DNA of 64,000 nt from Symbiodinium sp. CCMP2592 (GCA_905221615.1 CAJNDT010000003.1:1323967-1387966), one strand, 5' to 3'. Positions 9,298-18,614 are shown, numbered from the stretch's first letter. Notes: generated by a model not told the origin, from the sequence alone. A program made the numbers and translations.

Positions 9298-10115
9298 TCA
9301 TCCGGCACCCGCCAGGATAGCTTCACAGAAAGCCCACATGAGAACCCGCCAAAACAGCCTCACAGAAAGTCCACATGAGAACCCGCCAGCACGGCCTCAC
9401 AGAAAGCCCAATCCAGACGGAGACAGACTCGCAGAAAGCCCGCATGCAGTGCTGCTTGTTTCTGCACAGTTGCCGCTTCACAAAAAGCCCACTGCTTCTT
9501 CCGGCATTCGCCAGCACAGCCTCACAGAAAGCCCATTGCTTCTTCCAGCACCTGCCAGGACAGCCTCACAGAAAGCCCACATGAGAACCCGCCAACACAG
9601 CCTCACAGAAAGCCCAATCCAGACAGGGACAGCTTCACAGAAAGCCCACATAAAAACCTGCCAACACACAGAAAGCCCAATCCAGACAGGGACAGACTCA
9701 CAGAAAGCTCACATGCAGTGCTGCTTGTTTCTGCACAATTCCTGCCGCACTGAGAGTCCATTGCTTCTTCCGGCGATCGCCAGCACAGCCTCACAGAAAG
9801 CCCTTTGGTTCTTCTGGCACCCGCCAGGACAGCCTCACAGAAAGCCCACATGAGAACCCGCCAACACAGCCTCACAGAAAGCCCACGCCAGACAGGGACA
9901 GACTCACAGAAAGCCGACATGCGGTGCTACTTGTTTCTGCACAATTCCCGTCATTATAGCTTCACAGAAAGTCTTCCGGCACTTGTCATGACAGCCTTAC
10001 AAGACTTGCATAAGAATCCAACCGCACAGCCTCACCGAAAGCTTAATCCAGAGAGGGGGTCAGACTCACAGGAAGCCCACATGCAGTGCTGTTTTCGATC
10101 CTGCCTGGGCCCCGC
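9298..10115. repeat. Compound satellite built on CACAGAAAGCCCA
   Basis: Roughly 20 irregular units contain CCTCACAGAAAGCCCA, alternating with ACATGAGAACCCGCCA, CCAGACAGGGACAGA and ATGCAGTGCTGCTTGTTTCT segments, which gives a higher-order structure. The 283-codon + frame at 9002-9853 is this satellite plus the preceding one read in a single frame. Confidence 0.9.
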
Positions 10116-10364
10116 TGAAAGTAACGGCCTCCGTCGTTGATGTCCAAGCCCCCGCTAGGGTGCCTAGAAGACTTTAGAACTAAACCCTAAAATGCTTGAA
10201 CTCAGGGTGGTCTTGGGGTGGGCTGTCTGCTACGCACAAGTGCGAGCGGCCTGGGTGTGCACACACCAGCGAGCACCCATGACGTTACCACACCCTAAAC
10301 CCTAAACCCTAAGCCCTAAACCCCTAAATCCTAAGCCCTGAACCCCAGATTCCGGAAAGCAGAG

Positions 10365-10416
10365 GCGCCTCCTCCACCTCCGCCACCCGAAGTCCCGGCT
10401 TCGCCGTGCGCTGCGG
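10365..10416 (+). CDS. Coding-like micro-exon, Pro-rich
   Basis: It lies between AG at 10363-10364 and a canonical donor GTGAGG at 10417. In frame it reads APPPPPPPEVPASPCAAG. The unusually good donor supports the boundaries. Probably a Pro-rich linker exon; protein unknown. Confidence 0.4.
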
Positions 10417-10479
10417 GTGAGGATGGACTTTTTCTTGTTTGGGGATTTGGGTTCGAGGTGTTCTGAGTTTATTTCGGAG

Positions 10480-10506
10480 ATGTATATATATATATATATA
10501 TATATA
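10480..10506. repeat. (TA)n microsatellite
   Basis: About 13 TA dinucleotides followed by a T/C-rich tract (10510-10740). Confidence 0.95.
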
Positions 10507-10806
10507 CTCGTTTTTGTTTTATCGGTGTTCTGCGCTCTGATGTTGTTTTGCCGTTCTGCCTTGTTCTTTTCTTTGCCTGTCGCTCCCTACTTGGCTTTCT
10601 TTTGGCGTTTCTGCTTCGCTGTCTTTCCGCACTTTTGCTTCTCTGCTTTCACGCTTTCTGCTCCGGCCTTTCTGCTTCGTTCCTCTGTTCATAACCTTTT
10701 CTGATTTTCGGCGTTTCTGTTTCTTGTTTCACCCTCATCCCCTGCGCCGAGTGTCTCCTGTCCGCTCTTCTGGTTTCACTCTGGTCCGAAACACTGAATG
10801 AGTTCT

Positions 10807-10813
10807 GAGACAC

Positions 10814-10846
<33 letters not shown>

Positions 10847-10873
10847 ACTAGTACTAGTACTAGTACGACGACG

Positions 10874-10908
<35 letters not shown>

Positions 10909-10927
10909 GACTACTACGACTACTACG

Positions 10928-10961
<34 letters not shown>

Positions 10962-10975
10962 CTACTACTACTACG

Positions 10976-11009
<34 letters not shown>

Positions 11010-11010
11010 C
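10807..11010. repeat. Trinucleotide array, CTA/CTG/CGA
   Basis: About 200 bases of interrupted CTA, CTG and CGA triplets. The minus-strand reading would be poly-valine; I regard it as non-coding. Confidence 0.95.
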
Positions 11011-11112
11011 TTCTGCTAGACTTAATACTGCCCCTGCTGCCACCAGTACAACTAGAAGGATAACCACAACCGCAAGAACAACATCAGCAGCAACAACAGC
11101 CAAACTGTAGCG

Positions 11113-11395
11113 ACACCACCACCGCCACCCCACCCCAACACCCCGCCACCCCTACCACCATCACCACCCCCACCACCGTCACCACCGTCACCACCTTCAC
11201 CACGGTCGCCACCGTCACCACCGTCACCGCCGTCACCACCGTCACCGCCGTCACCGCCATCACCACTGCCACCACTGCCACCACCACCAACAACAACACC
11301 AGCAGCAGCAGCAGAAGCAGCAGCAGTAGAAGCAGCAGCAGCAGCAGTAGCAGCAGCAGCAGAAACGCCAGCAGGAGAACGACCATCAGCACCAT
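11113..11395. repeat. Trinucleotide array, CCA then GCA
   Basis: CCACCACCGTCACCACC-type triplets to about 11290, then GCAGCAGCA to about 11370. The long minus-strand Gly/Asp or Leu/Val frames here are translations of the array. Confidence 0.9.
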
Positions 11396-11490
11396 TAGTT
11401 TTACCGCCGCCGGGAAGCATGACAGGAAGGGTGCTAACTTGTGGCCCCCCCCTGCCGGGGAACATGAGGGCACTCTCTCGGCGGGGCTCG

Positions 11491-11574
11491 TTAGTAGCTG
11501 AGTGGATACACTTTACACTTTTTGGGAAAGCTAAAAGTGTACACTTTTTGGGGCTTATGAACTCAGCAACTAAG
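11491..11574. mobile_element. MITE-like element, family O
   Basis: TTAGTAGCTGAGTGGATA / AACTCAGCAACTAA ends; TTTACACTTTTTGGG pairs with AAAAGTGTACAC. Confidence 0.8.
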
Positions 11575-11793
11575 TGTCAACAAGCCCCACCAACGTAGTC
11601 GTAGGTAGTTCTCTTGCACTGCCATGGGAAGTTCTACCTCCAAAACCCTTTTGTGTGTTTTCAGGTCCGCGACTTCAATGATTTCCGCAAGTTGCACATT
11701 TTGCGGGTTTTCCGTGTGTTTCAGGAGAATGTGCACCTGGTCACAATACTGAGCTGCTCGGGGAAACAGGACACAAAAGAAATCCATAAGCAA
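11563..11793 (-). CDS. Coding-like region of uncertain strand
   Basis: The minus-strand frame reads QYCDQVHILLKHTENPQNVQ and then an acidic-aliphatic segment (LAEIIEVADLKTHKRVLEVE). The + strand is also open over 11614-11874 and has TTTTCAG splice-like sites at 11659-11665. The minus reading looks slightly better, but its start lies in the neighbouring region and its end runs into the family O element. It could be a gene relic. No family recognised. Confidence 0.3.
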   Translation of the reverse strand: MLMDFFCVLFPRAAQYCDQVHILLKHTENPQNVQLAEIIEVADLKTHKRVLEVELPMAVQENYLRLRWWGLLTLSC

Positions 11794-12152
11794 AACAGAA
11801 AGAATCCAAAATTCATGCTCACACCTTTAGTTTGTTTTCACTGTTGTTGCAGCATCTTTCGTATGCCCCCCTAACAATGCATGCAAGTTTGAATAATAGT
11901 CTGGCACACAATCCGGCAATATCGAAAAGCCACGGAGCCCCCCCAAAGCTCGGAACCCACCACCCAAGGCCATAAAAACCTGCATTCCTCCTCAAGTCGC
12001 AACTTCAACTAAACCCTAAACCCTTAACCCTAAACCCTTAACACCCCCTAAACCCCTAAACCCCAAAACCCTACAACCAAAACTACGCGCACTCGGAAAG
12101 GAGCCCTTAAAACCAGAAAACCCCGCCCCGAACCTGAGCCTCACAGCTCACA

Positions 12153-12242
12153 GTGAAGACCTTCCTCGCCGAAGCCTTGTGGCTGCTGGACCAGGTGCAG
12201 AGTCTCTCTGCGGAGACCCTGATTGAGAAGCTCATAATATGA
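12153..12242 (+). CDS. Coding-like exon, possible C-terminal end of the upstream gene
   Basis: A + frame reads TFLAEALWLLDQVQSLSAET, then LIEKLII, ending at TGA 12240-12242. The amphipathic, helical composition is strongly protein-like. It lies about 210 bases before the signal-peptide ATG of the next gene, so it may be the last exon of the upstream unit. Product unknown. Confidence 0.5.
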   Translation: MKTFLAEALWLLDQVQSLSAETLIEKLII

Positions 12243-12450
12243 GTAACATAGCCCTGACAAGTCATAACATAAGCAATATAACCCCGTAGACTTATAAGCT
12301 CGGAAACTGCCCAGAATCATAACCCTCGTAGCAGCATAGCAGCCTGTAGAAAAGATGGGGTGTCTCGGCATGGATGCCAGCACTCAAAGTGACAACTTAG
12401 CAAAAATCATGGGAACAACTCTTCCTCTTGAGATACGTCAGAAACCCGCC

Positions 12451-12506
12451 ATGACGCTGATGGTGCCGCGCTTGCTTGCGCTGGCGGCCGTGGTCGTGAG
12501 TTTCGC
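12451..12506 (+). CDS. Signal-peptide exon of the cysteine-rich repeat protein
   Basis: ATG at 12451 opens MTLMVPRLLALAAVVVSFAQ, a typical signal peptide: short n-region, 12-15 hydrophobic residues, small residues at the end. I chose this ATG because an earlier in-frame start (12355) would bury the hydrophobic stretch inside a longer N-terminus. If a GC donor at 12507 (TTTCGC|GCAAGG) is used, the phase matches the next exon at 13409 exactly (SFA|IPYFW). Other donors (GT at 12530) are possible. Unspliced, the frame stops at TAA 12535-12537. Confidence 0.6.
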
Positions 12507-12937
12507 GCAAGGCTTCGCGGGAACCCGCTGTAATTAAGTCCATCCTCCTGCTGCTTTTCTCCTCCTCTTCTCCTCGTACTTACTACTCATGCATAACTTC
12601 CCTTCACCCTCATCTTTTTACCCTCATCCCCATCATCAGCTAGGTCGTACCACAAATAACTGGTCTTCCTTTACATCTTAGTAACCTGAACCCTAAGCTT
12701 AAACTATAAACCTTTAAGGCCTAATGCACACAGCCTTGAAGCCCTAGGCTACAAGCCCTTGCCCCCCAAATGCCTCGGCTCCATAGAAGTCTTTTGCAGA
12801 ACCCTTCAGAGAACCCTTCAAGCGACCTTGAGCCTTGAGGCACTGACAAAGTCTGCACCTTCGTGAATGAGCCCAAGACACTTGGCTCCGTTTCAGATTC
12901 ACTCGATTTAGGGTGTATGGTCTAGAGGTCTATCTCT

Positions 12938-13183
12938 TTGCCTACCTGTGCTTTCCAGCTCGTGACTTGGGCCTGTTCAGTCGCGAGAAGCAGCAGGCCT
13001 GAATGCAGAAGCCTGAGTAATCTACTGTATCTTAGGTTCCTGATAAGAACTTCCAGATCAGGTGCCCCAGCACCCTATCCTGATTTCCCAAGCCCTACTA
13101 AATTCCGAGCTTGCCAGCTGAGGTATGTAGAATCTGAGTTCGGAGGCAATGTCGGGACAGCTGATAAGCAATACTGTTCCTGA
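12938..13183 (+). CDS. Open frame inside the first intron, doubtful exon
   Basis: A + frame of 81 codons with some protein-like character (SGAPAPYPDFPSPTKFRACQ, then LRYVESEFGGNVGTADKQYC). It would have to be skipped if 12506 joins 13409 directly. It may be an alternative exon, a relic or chance. Confidence 0.25.
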   Translation: MPTCAFQLVTWACSVARSSRPECRSLSNLLYLRFLIRTSRSGAPAPYPDFPSPTKFRACQLRYVESEFGGNVGTADKQYCS

Positions 13184-13263
13184 GGATGGCGTAAGCTGTT
13201 TTTGCTACAACCCCCCCCCAAGACCGTAGACCAATTAGTAAGGCCTCTGTAGACTTCACGAGT

Positions 13264-13366
13264 GGGGAGTGTCCGAAAATAGGGGTACCTTATTTAGGGG
13301 TCCTTATAATAAGGATCCTACTATTTAAGGTACTATATTAGGGTCCCCTATTTTCGGAAACTCCCA
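13264..13366. mobile_element. MITE-like element, family B
   Basis: GGGGAGTGTCCGAAAATAGG / TATTTTCGGAAACTCCCA ends. It lies 40 bases upstream of the exon at 13409. Confidence 0.9.
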
Positions 13367-13408
13367 GTGGGAACCGCAGACTCCGGCCCTGCCTTCCTTC
13401 CTTGTCAG

Positions 13409-13444
13409 GATACCCTACTTCTGGGATGAGAAATGCGTGGTTGA
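13409..13444 (+). CDS. Module 1, exon A (W-D-C segment)
   Basis: A 36-nt exon after TTGTCAG (AG at 13407-13408) reads IPYFWDEKCVVE, with the conserved aromatic pair, W-D and first cysteine. The donor is inferred as GC at 13445 (TTGA|GCTGCTT). Joining to 14272 gives KCVVESLGCWADG, restoring the four-residue C-x4-LGC spacing seen in the unspliced equivalents of modules 2 and 4. Unspliced, the frame gives LLTCNLHL, which breaks the motif. Confidence 0.7.
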
Positions 13445-13779
13445 GCTGCTTACCTGCAATCTCCACCTTGCGGGTCCAACGATTACCCTAGGCTTTATAG
13501 GGACCTTGTTATTGGGTCCTTAAGGGGTCTAGGGCCCTAACTATAAGGTCCTTGGAAGCATAAGGTTAGGACTGCGAGAGTCTGAGATACATAGGACGTA
13601 GACGCTTGGGATGATCGGATGGTCTCGAAGAATCATGGAATCAAGTTCCTTCACAGAAACCCAGACCTCAAACCCTAAATATGGAGCCCTGTTGACAAGT
13701 TGAGGAACCCGTTTCGAACCCGTTAAAGAAAGAACTTTAAATGAACCCTAAAACCCAAACCCTGAACCCTTCCAAGCAC

Positions 13780-13990
13780 TTTGAGAATGAAGCATTCATA
13801 CAGCTGGTAAGGAGCTCGTTAAAGAAGACTACACCCGATAGGGTTTCCTTAAAGGAAGCTCAAGGAATCTGCAGAATCCTTAAAGGAACCATCGAAGCTT
13901 TCCCTTAAAGAAACCTTACCGGAACCCTCAAGGAAACCCTCAACGGGTTCCCGTACAGGAACTTGAAAGCACGATTCAGGGAACCGAAAG
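13780..13990. repeat. Short degenerate repeat, AACCCTTAAAGGAACC-like
   Basis: About ten irregular units of 16-22 bases pairing CCTTAAAGGAA with CCCTCAAGGAA-type sequence, inside the 13445-14271 intron. Similar short units recur at 55800-55930 and 57420-57480. Confidence 0.6.
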
Positions 13991-14134
13991 GGGTTAGCTT
14001 CAAGCAACCTAAAGGAATCTTTGCAAAAGGGACCGGAAACCCAAACCTTAAAGCCTAAACCCAAAATCCTAAGCCCTGTCAAGTGGATAGGGCCGACATT
14101 ACAGAGGACCTCAAAAGGAAAGAATCCTAGGCCC

Positions 14135-14259
14135 TACTTGGAGGATCATGGGACTTAGTAAGTATGGTTATAAGTACCTTAGTTGGGCTTATATGTAACT
14201 ATAAGTATAGTTACCTTAAATTATAACCCTAGTTACTAAGTCCCATGATCCTCTAAGTA
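14135..14259. mobile_element. MITE-like element, family D, at intron 3' end
   Basis: TACTTGGAGGATCATGGGAC / GTCCCATGATCCTCTAAGTA inverted ends. It sits at the end of the module 1 A-B intron; the inferred acceptor AG (14270-14271) is 11 bases after the element. Confidence 0.9.
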
Positions 14260-14271
14260 AAGCCACCCAAG

Positions 14272-14326
14272 GTCCCTGGGTTGTTGGGCGGATGGCGTCC
14301 ACGCGCAGTGCCGCTTCTGCGGCAAG
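14272..14326 (+). CDS. Module 1, exon B (LGCWADG..CRFCG segment)
   Basis: A 55-nt exon reads SLGCWADGVHAQCRFCGK. It contains the ADG and the CxxC pair. The start follows CCCAAG; the donor is inferred as GC at 14327 (GCAAG|GCTGGG). Joining to 15079 in phase 0 gives CRFCGKAPYVPIDCP, matching the single-exon equivalents in modules 2 and 4. TTTAGGG repeats begin 30 bases after the donor. Confidence 0.75.
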
Positions 14327-14356
14327 GCTGGGGCCGCATCTATCGCTGTGAGAGCG

Positions 14357-14450
14357 GTTTAGGGTTTAGGGTTCAGGGGTTTAGGGTTTCGGGTTTAGGG
14401 TTTAGGGTTTAGGTTTCGGGCACCTTGTAAAGGGTTTAGGGTTGAGGGTA
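14357..14450 (+). repeat. TTTAGGG array at intron 5' end
   Basis: About nine TTTAGGG-type units just inside the 14327-15078 intron; CCCTAAA-type units appear near its other end (14883-14910). Confidence 0.85.
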
Positions 14451-14964
14451 CCGTGTGAAGTTTAGCGTACCTTTCCTTGTAAAGGCTTTAGGGTCTATAG
14501 GGTTAAGGGTACCTTATAAGGAGTTCAGGGTCAAGGGGACCTTATAAGGGGTGGGGCTTGGTGTTTCGGGTACCGTACCTTACAAAGGGCTTAGGGTTTG
14601 GGGCTTAGAGTACCCGAAAAACGGTTTAGAGTTCACGATACCTTATAACGCGTTTAGGTCTTAGGATACGGTAGAAATAAACGGTTTGGCTTTGTTTAAG
14701 GTTGCCGGAAGGGTTCTATCAGGAGGGGTTGCTGTACGGTTCACTGCCAAAGTGTTTTCGATTAGGCTTTACGGGTTTAGGCTAAGGGGTTAAGGTTAGG
14801 GCTTGAGGGGCTTAGCATTTTCGGGTTTGAAAGGTTTAGGGTCCATATTGCGGTTTCCATATTCTTGAACCTTTAGACCACCAAAACCCTAAGCCCTAGA
14901 CCCCAAACCTCTGCAGTTCGAAAAGGAGCCCTTAAAAAAGGAAAAAACCCAAACCTTGGCCGCA

Positions 14965-15071
14965 CCCCAGGCTCCAATACCCCTTAATCAAGGAATATAC
15001 CTTAATTTATAGTAGGATCCCTAATATGATTTAAGGAATGTTCCTTGATTAAGGGATATTGGAGTCTCTGG
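14965..15071. mobile_element. MITE-like element, family G, at intron 3' end
   Basis: Ends CCCCAGGCTCCAATACCCCT / GATATTGGAGTCTCTGGG with core AGTAGGATCCCTAATAT. The 3' splice site of module 1 exon C (CCCCAG|GCT) is 7 bases after it. The same family precedes the equivalent exon of module 3. Confidence 0.9.
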
Positions 15072-15078
15072 GCCCCAG

Positions 15079-15132
15079 GCTCCCTATGTGCCTATTGATT
15101 GCCCGCCGGATGCGACAGTCCCCCTGGTGAAG
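15079..15132 (+). CDS. Module 1, exon C (PYxxIxCP segment)
   Basis: A 54-nt exon reads APYVPIDCPPDATVPLVK, with the last cysteine of the module. Acceptor CCCCAG (AG at 15077-15078); donor inferred as GC at 15133 (GTGAAG|GCCCCT). TTTAGGG repeats start about 40 bases after the donor (15170-15260). Confidence 0.65.
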
Positions 15133-15529
15133 GCCCCTGCGTCAGGGCCTAATGTTGGGGCGGTCGAGGGGTTCAGGGTTCAGGGTTTAGGGTTTAGGGT
15201 TTCGGGTTTCGGTTTAGGGTTAGTTTAGGGTTTAGGGTTTAGGGTTCAGGGTTTATTGAGCTTGCTTCGTGTGCGGGGTGCCTTTTTGAGAATCCTAAAC
15301 TGGGTGGTTTTTTGTGGTTTTTTGAGGTTTTTTTTGGGTTTTATTGAATTTTTTGCCTTTTTTCTATTTTTTTTTAGTTTTTTTTTAGTTTTGTGGTATC
15401 CGGGCCCTTAATTTTAGGCTCCGGGTCCTCAATTTTAGGTCCGGTCTTGGTGCGGTCCTTAATTTTAAGCTCCGGGTCCTTAGTTTGCGGCTCCGGGTCC
15501 TCAATTGTTGGTTTTGGTCCAGGGGGTTT

Positions 15530-15785
15530 GCTAAACCCTAGGGTTTGCTAAACCCTGAATTAGGGTTTAATAAACCCTAATTGGGGGTTTGCTAAACCCT
15601 AAATTAATACTAAACCCTAGGTTAATTAACCCTGAATGGGGGCTTGCTAAACCCTAGGGTTTGCTAAACCCTACATTAGAGTTAAATAAACCCTGCATGG
15701 GGGTTTGCTAAACCCTAGGGTTTGCTAAACCTTGAATTAGGGTTTAATAAACCTTGCATGGGGGTTTGCTAAACCCTAAATCACG
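15530..15785. repeat. Telomere-like repeat alternating on both strands
   Basis: Units of GGGTTTGCTAAACCCTA and TTAGGGTTTAATAAACCCT alternate at about 58-base periodicity. Each unit is itself a small inverted repeat of TTTAGGG and CCCTAAA. Preceded by a T-rich tract with TTAATTTTAGG(C/T)TCCGGGTCCT repeats (15405-15510). Confidence 0.85.
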
Positions 15786-15934
15786 CACGGTGTAATACGC
15801 AAGCTCAATTTATGGGGACTTGAGGGTTTAGGGTTTAGGGTTTAGGGTTCAGGGTTTAGGGATTGGGGTTGAGGGTTGAGGGTTTAGGGCTGATATGGTT
15901 TAGGGTTTAGGGTTTAAGGTGTAGTGTTTAGGGT

Positions 15935-16048
15935 TACTTGGAGGTTCATGTGTAGTTATAAGTGGGGCTAGAAGTAGGGGAACCATACTTATAACCCATA
16001 TTCGGGGACTTATAACCCCACTTATAACTACCCCTGAACCTCCAAGTA
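15935..16048. mobile_element. MITE-like element, family D (variant with GGTTCATGTG)
   Basis: TACTTGGAGGTTCATGTGTA / CCCCTGAACCTCCAAGTA perfect inverted ends, with CTTATAACCCCACTTATAAC inside. Confidence 0.9.
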
Positions 16049-16482
16049 GCGACTCAACCAAGTCCAGAATGCGGATTGGTCCCGTAAGCCTTACACCCCA
16101 CCTTTTTGATAGTCCTGAACAGAGCCTTATGTCCTCAGTCTTCAGAGGGCTTTAGGGTTTAAGGATTTAGGGTCTCATAGGGTTTATGTTTCAGGGTTCA
16201 GGGTTATGAGCCTGCGTAGTTTCTTTTCAGCTCCTTCCAGAAGTTTTTGCTTAAGGACTTGAAGAGGGTAGGCCTTCTGGATATACGTTGATGTCCTGAA
16301 GTCCTGCCCCAAAGAAGTGGGCTTAAATGCCTAAGTGTCAGCTTTCGTTACAACAAAAACAACTTCACATTCAGGCCGACCGGGGTGTGGAATTCGGGGC
16401 GGGAGGTGTGCACTCTTTGGTTTGTTGGCGGGGTTTGGGACTTTGGACTTGGTTTCGAAACTTCAGAAAATGGGTTGAGTCT

Positions 16483-16596
16483 GCCTATAGTCTCCATTGT
16501 AGTTCCCTTTTTTTGGTTAACCAAAAACTCTTTTACAGGATACTAACCATAAAATTGGTCAACCAAAAAAAAGGAACTACAATGAAGACTATAGGT
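16483..16596. mobile_element. MITE-like element, family S
   Basis: CTATAGTCTCCATTGTAGTT pairs with AACTACAATGAAGACTATAG, and TTTTTTTGGTTAACCAAAAA pairs with TTGGTCAACCAAAAAAAAGG. It lies 32 bases upstream of the coding-like exon at 16628. Only copy seen. Confidence 0.8.
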
Positions 16597-16627
16597 AGTG
16601 TTGAGGATTCGCGCTCAGGGCTTGAAA

Positions 16628-16705
16628 ACATGGCCGCCTCGCACTTCCCGGTTGTGGAACTTTTGAGGCTTCGGATGATCTTGTGCGGATTGAGAAGGGA
16701 TCTGG
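16628..16705 (+). CDS. Coding-like exon upstream of introner 1
   Basis: A + frame reads GRLALPGCGTFEASDDLVRI and then EKGS, with a phase-2 end at the donor TCTGG|GTAGGAG (16705/16706). The left boundary is uncertain. Splicing out 16706-16844 continues the frame into a basic exon (GSGSPPLRHEPRA). Without splicing it hits TAG at once. It may belong to the cysteine-rich repeat gene, between modules 1 and 2. Confidence 0.5.
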
Positions 16706-16844
16706 GTAGGAGTATAGTTCTCCTCCGTTGCGGCATGAGCTACGGTTGATGATATAAATCCTGCATTACCATAAGGACCCTAAACTATTTGGAATTATGG
16801 TATATTCCTTATGGGTAATCCAGGATTTATATCATCAACCGTAG
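16706..16844 (+). mobile_element. Introner-like intron made of a family A element
   Basis: A 139-nt GT-AG segment: donor GTAGGAG, then one copy of a 26-base direct repeat (16715-16740), then a family A element with perfect TTGATGATATAAATCCTG inverted ends inside a TA duplication, ending in CCGTAG. The second copy of the direct repeat (16842-16867, one mismatch) overlaps the acceptor and is exonic. Removal restores an open frame. The acceptor comes from the element's terminus plus TA and G. Confidence 0.65.
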
Positions 16845-16949
16845 TTCTCCTCCGTTGCGACATGAGCCTAGGGCGCGAACAAGAAAGAGGCAGAGGAAGA
16901 GGAAGGTCGGTCTCCGGCAAGAATTTCTGGAGGTGCTGATCAAAGAAGA
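16845..16949 (+). CDS. Coding-like exon downstream of introner 1, basic segment
   Basis: It reads SPPLRHEPRARTRKRQRKRK and then VGLRQEFLEVLIKEE. It ends in phase 2 at a GC donor (AAGA|GCGCGC at 16949/16950), which would join in frame to module 2 exon A at 18535 (KEE|TPFYW). Unspliced, the frame ends at TAA near 16963. The basic run looks nuclear or nucleic-acid binding, which sits oddly in a secreted protein, so a separate gene end here is an alternative. Confidence 0.5.
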
Positions 16950-17133
16950 GCGCGCTGAACTCTAATTCTGGCATAGACCCTCATAAGCACGAAGCTGAGA
17001 CCTAAGCCTAAGTTACAAAGGAGCACTGTTACTAACTCAAGTCTTCCCCCTTGGAGCCGAAAACCTGCACCCCTAGATTGTACCTAGTGAGTTAGTCATG
17101 AACCCTAAATCCTGAACCGTGACCACCCCCAAT

Positions 17134-17255
17134 AAGTCCCGAACGAGACCCAGTGCCAGGAGTGCAACTTCAAGAACCCTCCTGTGCACCTTGTGCTGCA
17201 ATGGTGTGCCAACATTAGGGTAAACAGCGAAGCTACACCAACCCCCTTTTTCACC
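17134..17255 (+). CDS. Coding-like island, CxxC-containing
   Basis: A + frame reads VPNETQCQECNFKNPPVHLV and then LQWCANIRVNSEATP. The overlapping minus-strand frame is also open but looks weaker. It lies inside the proposed 16950-18534 intron and is either an extra exon or a neighbour's exon. Unassigned. Confidence 0.35.
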
Positions 17256-17299
17256 CCAAAACATAAAACAGAGCGCGAAGAGTCACACCGGAACCCGTT

Positions 17300-18530
17300 A
17301 TCCCTAAACACTCTGAGCCCAAATGATCTGCACTGTAAGCCTTAGACCCTCCATTTCAATGCCATCGTCTTGTAACGCGAAGTTTAGACTCGATCGCTTT
17401 GCTACATGGGGCTTGGGGCTGGGTTTCACGAACGCTATGGGATGTGGGGCTTCGCTTCACCAAAAACATGTGGAGTTTAGGGTTTCGGGTATGACTAACG
17501 CTGTGGGGTTTGGGGCCTGGTTTGACGAATAGCGTGTATTTTGCAAAGTCCTCTCGGGCAGTCAAGCGCAGGGCTCGCTTGCGAGTGAAGGCTTCATAAT
17601 ATAGAAGCCTAGCTAGTTCCCAAGATTCTTCGCAAGGGTTCCTTATGTAGTTATATTATACAGGAGCTCGAAACCCAATTTTAAGTATACAGTCCCCTGA
17701 CGCCCTTGGGTTTTTGGTGTTGAATCGAAGCAAGTCTGTCGGTGCTGGTAACTCGTACACTGCACTTAGGGCAACAGCACAAACCAGCAGCCGCAGCATG
17801 TAAGCTTCTCCTCATCCTTGCCAATGAAAGTGCGATGATCAGGTTGCACTATCGACATTCTCACCCTTCTTATTCTCGCTCTCGCTACGTTTTCGTCGTT
17901 TTCATTCTCCTGATGATGGTGATGAAGACGACCATGGTTATGATGAATACTATTATCAGCATTCCCCATGTATCACTGTCATGGTCATAGCCAGCTACAC
18001 CATCAGTCTCTCAACCGTCATCGTGATCATCATCTGTATCATCGCCCGTACCATCTGGGTAGTTCCCTAAATTAGGGTCCCCTTGCAGGGTCCCTTTTGT
18101 AGGGGCGCTGCCTTCTTCTGGGGTTCCTTCAAGCCCTAACACAAAAGCCCAAACCGTAAACCCTCAACCCTAAACCCCAAAACCCTAAACCCTAAGAGCC
18201 CTCAAAAAAAAAACTCGGAACCCTCAACCCTAAACTCTAAACCTGAAGCCCTAAACCCCAAGCCCTAATCTACAAAAACAACTAGCCCATCTCCACGACC
18301 ATCAGCCAAGAGAAGCCGAAAACGGCGAGCTGACACGCCGAAACCGCAAGCCAGACAGCAGAGCCGAGAAAGCCAAGTCGCCTGAAGGCGAAACGCACCA
18401 AAGTCCCGAACTTTAAGCCTTTAGTTGTAAATGTCTACCTTAATTCAGGCTTCAACATCTACGAATTCATTCTCATGCAAAATCCTAAATCCTAAACCTT
18501 AAACCGCCCCGAAGCCAAAACATGGGATAC
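17300..18530. other. Intronic stretch without clear exon
   Basis: It holds low-complexity TGATGATGGTGATGA-type sequence (17905-18050), a truncated family L end (18058-18105) and degenerate CCCTAAA (18140-18275, 18480-18505). Frames open on both strands at 17742-17990 arise from the low-complexity part. Confidence 0.5.
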
Positions 18531-18534
18531 CTAG

Positions 18535-18595
18535 GACGCCCTTCTACTGGGAACCGGCATGCGTAAACCACCTTCTGGGTTGCAACGCGGATGGA
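18535..18595 (+). CDS. Module 2, exon A
   Basis: A 61-nt exon after CCTAG (AG at 18533-18534), starting in the same phase as module 1 exon A. It reads TPFYWEPACVNHLLGCNADG, with W-E in place of W-D. Donor inferred as GA at 18596 (GATGGA|GAGCCACT), like the GAGCCTCT donor of module 4. It joins in phase 0 to 19741. Confidence 0.75.
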
Positions 18596-18614
18596 GAGCC
18601 ACTCGGACATTCTT

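Noticed and set aside
9002..9853. Longest open frame in the window (283 codons, + strand)
   Set aside because: It is a read-through of two tandem satellites with no stop codons in that frame; the repeat periods are not multiples of three and the peptide has no domain-like composition.
10735..11473. Minus-strand frames rich in valine, leucine or glycine/aspartate
   Set aside because: They are direct translations of CTA/CGA and CCA/GCA triplet arrays.
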